Source: Paludibacteraceae bacterium (GTDB lineage: Bacteria; Bacteroidota; Bacteroidia; Bacteroidales; Paludibacteraceae). From it: a stretch of DNA of 49,164 bases. The position numbers and the translations under genes are program-made. The notes under the pieces were generated by a model. That model saw only the letters and a program-made list of their open reading frames with translations, was not told where the DNA came from and made no database searches. The DNA is taken from contig JAKSLB010000022.1 of NCBI GenBank assembly GCA_024401435.1, positions 1 through 49,164 of the forward strand, read 5' to 3'. Each line of letters opens with the position of its first letter. Position 1 is the first letter of the stretch. Positions 47,212 to 49,164 of this stretch are shown here, in pieces.

Positions 47212-47775
47212 ATGAATCCTATTGAAGATAACAAGTATACAAAATGGTTTAAGTTGCTAGAAGCAATCAATGAACTTGGTGGTAAGGCTACAATCCAAGA
47301 AATTAAAGAAAACTTTACAATGTTGAATGGCGGTATGCTACAATATGCCATTGAATGCTTGATTGATGAAGGTTATTTGTCAAAGGTGAATGGTATGTAT
47401 AAGTTGACATTCACAGGTAAAAATATGGTATTGAAGCATTCCTTACCAATACACGAAAGTCATATCATTTCTGAAAGTGTTTCGGTAAACTCATTAAAGC
47501 AAGCAATTAGAAATCTACTATTGGACTATGCTGGTGTGACTTCTCTATCTATGGATTATCTTGAATCAAGCGGTAATGTTAAGATTGAAGGCGTTGTTGA
47601 AACCTACAATAAAAGACTATTTGTAATCAAGAAGAAGATTGTTCAATTGATTTCTAAAATGTTGAAGGTTTATTCATATAACATTGAAGTTGTCTTTGAA
47701 AAGATTGAAGATGATATTGCCTATAATATGTACATTGAATTCAATACACAAGATTGTAAGGTGGAACTACTTTAA
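47212..47775 (+). CDS. Protein with N-terminal winged-helix-like domain
   Basis: A 187-residue protein. Residues about 10-70 (WFKLLEAINELGGKATIQEI, MLQYAIECLIDEGYLSKVN, GMYKLTFTGKNM) have the helix-helix-recognition-helix-wing order of a winged helix. The C-terminal half is an alpha/beta domain. An ACGGAG site precedes the ATG. It directly abuts the gp4-like gene (stop TAA, then ATG). It may be a DNA-binding regulator or a head-assembly factor; no family assigned. Confidence 0.6.
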   Translation: MNPIEDNKYTKWFKLLEAINELGGKATIQEIKENFTMLNGGMLQYAIECLIDEGYLSKVNGMYKLTFTGKNMVLKHSLPIHESHIISESVSVNSLKQAIRNLLLDYAGVTSLSMDYLESSGNVKIEGVVETYNKRLFVIKKKIVQLISKMLKVYSYNIEVVFEKIEDDIAYNMYIEFNTQDCKVELL

Positions 47776-48318
47776 ATGTCTGTTTTCGCAAAAGAATATT
47801 CACAAGGCATATTCATTCCTGAACATAAGGAAAAATGCTATAACTTTAATGGGGAAAGACCACCTAATGTAGAACCTATGTATTACATCATAGACCCAAA
47901 GCCACCTACTTATAGAAGTTCGTGGGAAAAAAAGTTTATGAACTTTTGTGACTTGAACAAGAACATATTGCGGTGGGGTAGTGAAACTATTAGAATCCCT
48001 TACTACTCACCGCTTGACGGAAAAGACCACCATTACTTTACCGACTTCATAATGATTGTCCGTGAAAAGGATAACACTATAAAGAGATATATTATTGAGG
48101 TCAAACCACAAAGTCAAGCCGAAAGACTTGATGAACACGGAAGATTGATTCTACCAGATGCACCAAAGAAGAAAACACAAAAGAACCTAATGAAGTGGAA
48201 GGAAAAGAATGATGTCATTCAAAGAAACCACGAAAAATGGACTTATGCTAGAAATTGGTGCAAGAGGTACAATTACGATTTCAAGGTTATTACGGAAAAA
48301 GAATTGAACATACATTAA
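47776..48318 (+). CDS. Head completion protein (T4 gp4-like)
   Basis: A 180-residue protein. The diagnostic middle part is YRSSWEKKFMNFCDLNKNIL, then WGSETIRIPYYSPLDGKDHH, YFTDFIMIV and RYIIEVKPQSQ, which matches T4 gp4 (RSxWERxFxxYCD, IPYxSPxDGxxHRYFPDF, IEIKP). The D...E-x-K arrangement is that of a restriction-like nuclease fold. T4 gp4 completes the packaged head before tail joining. It is last in an operon; a 310-base intergenic region follows. Confidence 0.85.
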   Translation: MSVFAKEYSQGIFIPEHKEKCYNFNGERPPNVEPMYYIIDPKPPTYRSSWEKKFMNFCDLNKNILRWGSETIRIPYYSPLDGKDHHYFTDFIMIVREKDNTIKRYIIEVKPQSQAERLDEHGRLILPDAPKKKTQKNLMKWKEKNDVIQRNHEKWTYARNWCKRYNYDFKVITEKELNIH

Positions 48319-48628
48319 AAAAATTCATTTTTTTCTAGACTATGCCTTTACAAAGTTCTTTGAAATTTTTATATTTTCCTATGTGAATGGTGTTGCTAAA
48401 CAATTTTTAGTTTGACAACCAAAGACATACTACTAGATAGATATGTGCTAATTGACAATTTGGCTTTTTTATTTCTTTCATAATTGAAAGTTGCTATTTG
48501 TGAATGTAACGATAAATCTTTATCCCCTTATTTCTTAAAGTCGTTTCGTTCACTCCGTTGTTGGTGATTGGATGTGAGAGAGATAGAAAATAGGGGAAAG
48601 TTTTTAATGACAATCAATGAAAGTTTTA
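48319..48628. other. Intergenic region ahead of the tRNA genes
   Basis: A 310-base stretch without a gene. It holds two TTGACA boxes (48412-48417 and 48452-48457), neither with a good -10 box at 17 bases, and an imperfect inverted repeat (CCCCTTATTTCT at 48524 with AGAAAATAGGGG at 48585). A tRNA-operon promoter probably lies here, but I cannot place it. Confidence 0.4.
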
Positions 48629-48996
48629 GGGCGGTTAGCTCAGTTGGATAGAGCATCTGTCTTTAACTTATAGGAGTGCTTGATTGGAAACAATCAATGT
48701 AGAACGCTTCAAAGTCGGTGAAGGCTTTAAAATGCTAATACCGAGCCAAGCAAGATGAACCATTGTAGTAGAAAATATACATGTATGCTAAACAATATAA
48801 TTACTACAATAGAATTGATACAATGATTATCAAGGCATACATAATATCTTGAAGGTGTAGAGACTAGACGGAGCGAACCTAAATCAGAAATGATATGGTT
48901 AAGGTATAGTCCAGACTACAAACAACGAAAATTGGTAGTGAAAACTATAGTGGTAAGCTAAACAGAGGGTCGCAGGTTCAAATCCTGCACCGCCTA
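48629..48996 (+). tRNA. tRNA-Arg(UCU), interrupted by a group I intron
   Basis: Exon 1 is 48629-48663 and exon 2 is 48958-48996. Acceptor GGGCGGT pairs with ACCGCCT (one G-U pair). D-arm GCTC/GAGC, anticodon stem TCTGT/ACAGA, T-arm GCAGG-TTCAAAT-CCTGC. Joining exon 1 (ending CTT) to exon 2 (starting CTAA) gives a normal 7-base loop CTTCTAA, with anticodon UCU for AGA codons. D-loop A20, C35 and discriminator A73 agree with arginine identity in bacteria. No CCA is encoded. Confidence 0.88.
48664..48957 (+). ncRNA. Group I intron in tRNA-Arg
   Basis: A 294-base intron inserted after U34. Exon 1 ends in U and the intron ends in G, as group I splicing requires. GAG at 48674-48676 can pair with the exon CUU to form P1. 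TTGATTG-GAAA-CAATCAA (48680-48697) is a tetraloop hairpin. The core shows AATACCGAGCC and GACTAGACGG, and P7 pairs GACTA (48862-48866) with TAGTC (48907-48911). No homing-endonuclease frame is present. Confidence 0.88.
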
Positions 48997-49042
48997 TTAC
49001 CTTTTTAAAATGGTTGTTAATTGATTTTCAGTGGTGCTATAT

Positions 49043-49164
49043 TGGGAACTAGCTCAGTTGGTTAGAGCGACGGTCTTTAATAGCAATTATGAGTGCTTGA
49101 TTGGAAACAGTCAATGTAGAACGCTTCAAATTCGGTGAAGGCTTAACTGCTAATACCGAGCCAA
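49043..49164 (+). tRNA. Second intron-split tRNA gene, running off the window
   Basis: Exon 1 is 49043-49077: acceptor strand TGGGAAC, then TA, D-arm GCTC/GAGC with loop AGTTGGTTA, G26, and anticodon stem ACGGT, ending CTT. From 49078 the sequence matches the 5' part of the first intron, so the break is again after U34. Exon 2 lies beyond the window; the anticodon starts with U but the amino acid cannot be told. The intron 5' helix is extended here by TAAT/ATTA. Confidence 0.8.

Noticed and set aside
48656-48670. Anticodon read directly as UUA, an ochre suppressor tRNA
   Set aside because: Reading TCTGT-CTTTAA without an intron gives no matching 3' stem. With the 294-base insert removed, the loop is CTTCTAA and the anticodon is UCU.
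48664-48957. Homing endonuclease inside the intron
   Set aside because: The 294-base intron has no reading frame of useful length; it is all ribozyme-like structure.
1-49164. Recoded stop codons
   Set aside because: TAA, TAG and TGA each end many genes at sensible places, with the next gene or a terminator directly after. The single in-frame TAA at 35015 is not enough evidence.

Overview
The window is a stretch of a large, AT-rich, tailed-phage genome of T4-like (myovirus) ancestry. Recognisable hallmarks are a gp25-like baseplate wedge protein, a gp5-like central spike, two gp14-like neck proteins, a gp4-like head-completion protein, a gp32-like single-stranded DNA-binding protein with its zinc knuckle, a T4-type RNase H and a gp55-like sigma factor. 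TAA, TAG and TGA all end credible genes, so the standard bacterial code fits. The host is most likely Gram-negative: the phage carries two lipoproteins, a LemA-family protein and a secreted protein ending in an outer-membrane beta-barrel. The host genus cannot be named from sequence alone.

Layout. 1-5.1 kb: large uncharacterised, probably virion, proteins and an acidic core-like protein. 5.3-6.75 kb: a TnpB element inserted against the 3' end of the sigma-factor gene. 7.5-12.2 kb: a putative structured small RNA, a gp14 paralogue, a membrane coiled-coil protein, a methyltransferase and a 731-residue probable internal virion protein. 12.2-13.3 kb: a gene-free kilobase with three copies of one hairpin element and another long structured element. 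13.3-17.1 kb: four leucine-rich-repeat proteins interleaved with a pair of short paralogues. 17.1-18.5 kb: a second TnpB element. 18.5-25.9 kb: accessory genes aimed largely at the host envelope (LemA, lipoprotein, cysteine-rich beta-barrel, metallopeptidase). 25.9-32.4 kb: glycosyltransferase-like gene, fibre-like protein, acidic repeat protein, SWIM zinc-finger protein, lipoprotein. 32.4-37.3 kb: UDP-galactopyranose mutase and two glycosyltransferase-like genes. 33.6 and 38.9 kb: two TnpB-less elements that keep the TnpB-type right end. 37.4-43.8 kb: neck, SSB, baseplate and RNase H genes. 43.9-48.3 kb: virion-like and head-completion genes. 48.6-49.2 kb: two tRNA genes, each split in the anticodon loop by related group I introns.

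Two promoter-like signals recur. One is TTGACA-N17-TATATT, usually with TTATATAAT in the spacer, ahead of accessory (probably early) genes. The other is TAYATAAK placed two bases before the ATG of genes without a Shine-Dalgarno sequence, mostly virion-type genes. The second is a candidate for late promoters read with the phage sigma factor and giving leaderless or nearly leaderless mRNA. Several probable virion proteins carry an early LxE motif of the kind cut by T4-type prohead proteases.

Most promising for novelty: the intron-split tRNAs, the triple hairpin element, the start-codon-adjacent late motif, the TnpB-less RNA elements, the structured leader ahead of tnpB, and the small RNA at 7.8 kb whose loop motif recurs inside a terminator 1 kb away.
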